DNA of 64,000 bases, taken from the NCBI GenBank assembly GCA_012032345.1, contig JAAUQI010000006.1:53440-117439 (forward strand). The letters are read 5' to 3'. The translations under genes were made by a program, and so were the position numbers. Below, one piece after another: positions 63,002 to 64,000 of the stretch. The stretch's first letter is position 1. Every line of letters begins with the position of its first letter. The DNA is from Leptolyngbyaceae cyanobacterium RM1_1_2. GTDB taxonomy: Bacteria; Cyanobacteriota; Cyanobacteriia; Phormidesmidales; Phormidesmidaceae. A model generated the notes under the pieces. It was not told the origin of the DNA, made no database searches, and was given only the letters and a program-made list of their open reading frames with translations.

Positions 63002-63775
63002 ATGATTAGCCGCATGGGACAAGCCCTATCTGCTCTGTTGTTGGGTTTTACCCTGACAGGAGTGCCAATGTTCAAAGCAGTAGCGGCTCCGCCTGAAACG
63101 GCTCCGGCTGAGCTAACCGATGCCCTAGAGCAAATTCAGACAGCCGCCAACGCTCAAAACCTAGACGGCGTCATAAGATTTTATGGCCCAGACTTTACTA
63201 ACACTGATGGATTTGACCGCGAACAGTTTTCTCAGGCGCTGATCCAGCTCTGGCAGCAGTATCCGCAGCTCACCTATCGGCTAGAGCTACAGTCGTGGGA
63301 ACAGTCTGGGGGTATGCTGAGCGCTGAAACCATCACCTACCTCGAAGGGACTGGCATCAATGGAGGCCGGACGCTGACGCTGGAAGCAATGGTGCGATCG
63401 CGGCAGCAGTTTGAATCTGGACAAATCGTGTCTCAAGAGGTTCTCTCAGAGCGCAATCAGGTCACCAGCGGCGAGAATCCCCCCGAGGTCACTGTGGTTT
63501 TGCCAGAAGAAACCAGCGTCGGCGCTGCTTTTGACTTTGATGCTATCGTGCGAGAGCCTCTAGGTGAGCGTCTGCTACTGGGGGCAGCTGTCGATGAGGG
63601 CATCACTGCCGAGGACTTTTTTGTCGGTCGCCCGCTAACCCTGGAGCTGCTAGCAGCGGGGGGACTTTTCAAAATTGGTACGGCCCCTGACCAGCCGGAT
63701 AATCGCTGGATATCTGCTGTTCTAATCCACGAAGAGGGTACCACTATTGTTAGCCAGCGACTGCGAGTGCGTTAG
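63002..63775 (+). CDS. Conserved secreted cyanobacterial protein (NTF2-like N-terminal domain)
   Basis: 257 aa from the ATG at 63002, with GAGGA 8 nt upstream; the ATG at 62987 is an alternative. A signal peptide (ALSALLLGFTLTGVPMFKAV then AAP) is followed by an NTF2-like fold (LEQIQTAANAQNLDGVIRFY, FSQALIQLWQQYPQLTYRLE, SAETITYLEGTGINGGRTLT). The C-terminal beta-rich half (TVVLPEETSVGAAFDFDAIV) is typical of a widespread cyanobacterial family of unknown function. Confidence 0.75.
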   Translation: MISRMGQALSALLLGFTLTGVPMFKAVAAPPETAPAELTDALEQIQTAANAQNLDGVIRFYGPDFTNTDGFDREQFSQALIQLWQQYPQLTYRLELQSWEQSGGMLSAETITYLEGTGINGGRTLTLEAMVRSRQQFESGQIVSQEVLSERNQVTSGENPPEVTVVLPEETSVGAAFDFDAIVREPLGERLLLGAAVDEGITAEDFFVGRPLTLELLAAGGLFKIGTAPDQPDNRWISAVLIHEEGTTIVSQRLRVR

Positions 63776-63790
63776 GTAAGTCAGGGCTAC

Positions 63791-63828
63791 TGGTGCTGGG
63801 GGAGGGCCGATCCCCCCTGGCCCCAGCA
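63791..63828. terminator. Bidirectional terminator-type hairpin
   Basis: TGCTGGGGG...CCCCC...CCCAGCA can pair as a long GC-rich hairpin between two convergent genes. T-runs are absent on both sides. Confidence 0.5.
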
Positions 63829-63835
63829 GTTAGCT

Positions 63836-64000
63836 CTAGTCGAGTCGGCAGCGCTTAACCAAAATCACCATGGCTTCGTTGGGTCGCCCGGTGGATACAG
63901 GACGGCTCCAGGCGCTGGCCTCAATGCTGCCTTTGGCGTGCAGCCGATGAATCTCCTGACGCACACAGGGCAGACAGCCAAAGATTATCAGCCGAATGTC
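63836..64000 (-). CDS. Conserved small cyanobacterial protein, partial (C-terminal part)
   Basis: The visible 54 codons read RLIIFGCLPCVRQEIHRLHA, then IEASAWSRPVSTGRP and NEAMVILVKRC. This looks like the CxxC-containing short protein common in cyanobacteria (C-L-P-C near the N-terminus, redox or metal site). The start lies at or beyond the window edge. Function unknown. Confidence 0.6.
   Translation of the reverse strand, partial: DIRLIIFGCLPCVRQEIHRLHAKGSIEASAWSRPVSTGRPNEAMVILVKRCRLD

Overview
The window is chromosomal DNA from a cyanobacterium. The evidence is direct: a photosystem I subunit (PsaK), a Rieske protein of the b6f type, a CrtR-type carotene hydroxylase, a TxlA/HCF164-like thioredoxin, a cyanobacterial FtsZ with its long N-terminal extension, a pyruvate kinase with a PEP-utilizer tail, and the octamer GCGATCGC (HIP1) throughout. 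Gene content resembles Leptolyngbya- or Phormidesmis-like filamentous lineages, but I cannot assign a genus from the sequence alone.

Layout. 0-0.6 kb: a decayed TRAP-transporter receptor gene carrying a perfect 20-bp-arm palindrome. 0.85-24.3 kb: mostly housekeeping genes (comM/yifB, an HD hydrolase, SRP RNA, ftsQ-ftsZ-thiD, psaK, prepilin peptidase, leuB, an ABC exporter pair, a CapA-like protein, aldose epimerase, queF, an M28 peptidase, rlpA). 24.3-28.5 kb: a mobile-element graveyard with ISAs1-like and IS4-like transposase remnants, an orphan IS200/IS605-type hairpin, MITE copies, and a small XRE regulator whose C-terminus is MITE sequence. 28.8-36.2 kb: a PEP-CTERM protein, pentapeptide-repeat and TPR proteins, proS, DUF2993, GerMN and ArsR genes. 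36.5-40 kb: a truncated TnpB fused onto a 5'-truncated WD40 gene, a broken TipAS/ClpN-like gene and a Uma2 gene. 40.2-46.2 kb: an accessory redox island (exported intradiol dioxygenase, BASS/ACR3-like permease, Rieske protein, DUF302, type I sulfide:quinone reductase, Tll0287-like c-heme protein, DUF3122). 46.4-64 kb: pyk, crtR, aroH, sppA, an EamA permease, a peptidoglycan-binding/HEAT protein, a glycosyltransferase, glgA, mscS, a CU044_2847-type protein, a hydrolase, NIL-ferredoxin, txlA, Uma2, murG and a conserved secreted protein.

How the genes work together. The clearest functional module is the 40.9-46.2 kb island. Two divergent transcription units flank a 423-bp region holding two near-identical 17-bp sites, the second with the perfect dyad ACTAATTAGT. 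The module reads as a sulfide-responsive electron-transfer island: SQR feeds the quinone pool, while a second Rieske protein and a c-type heme protein could handle the electrons. This is an inference from content and layout. Cell-envelope functions (ftsQ, ftsZ, murG, rlpA, sppA, M28) and carbon storage (glgA, pyk) make up the rest of the ordinary content.

Two cross-cutting features deserve attention. (1) Six otherwise well-preserved genes (S8 protease, capA-like, rlpA, PEP-CTERM, crtR, Uma2) are each broken by exactly one 1-nt indel in a homopolymer. That pattern suggests sequencing error more than biology. (2) Two perfect long palindromes sit inside decaying genes, each made of one conserved coding half and one inverted copy, as expected from fold-back template switching.
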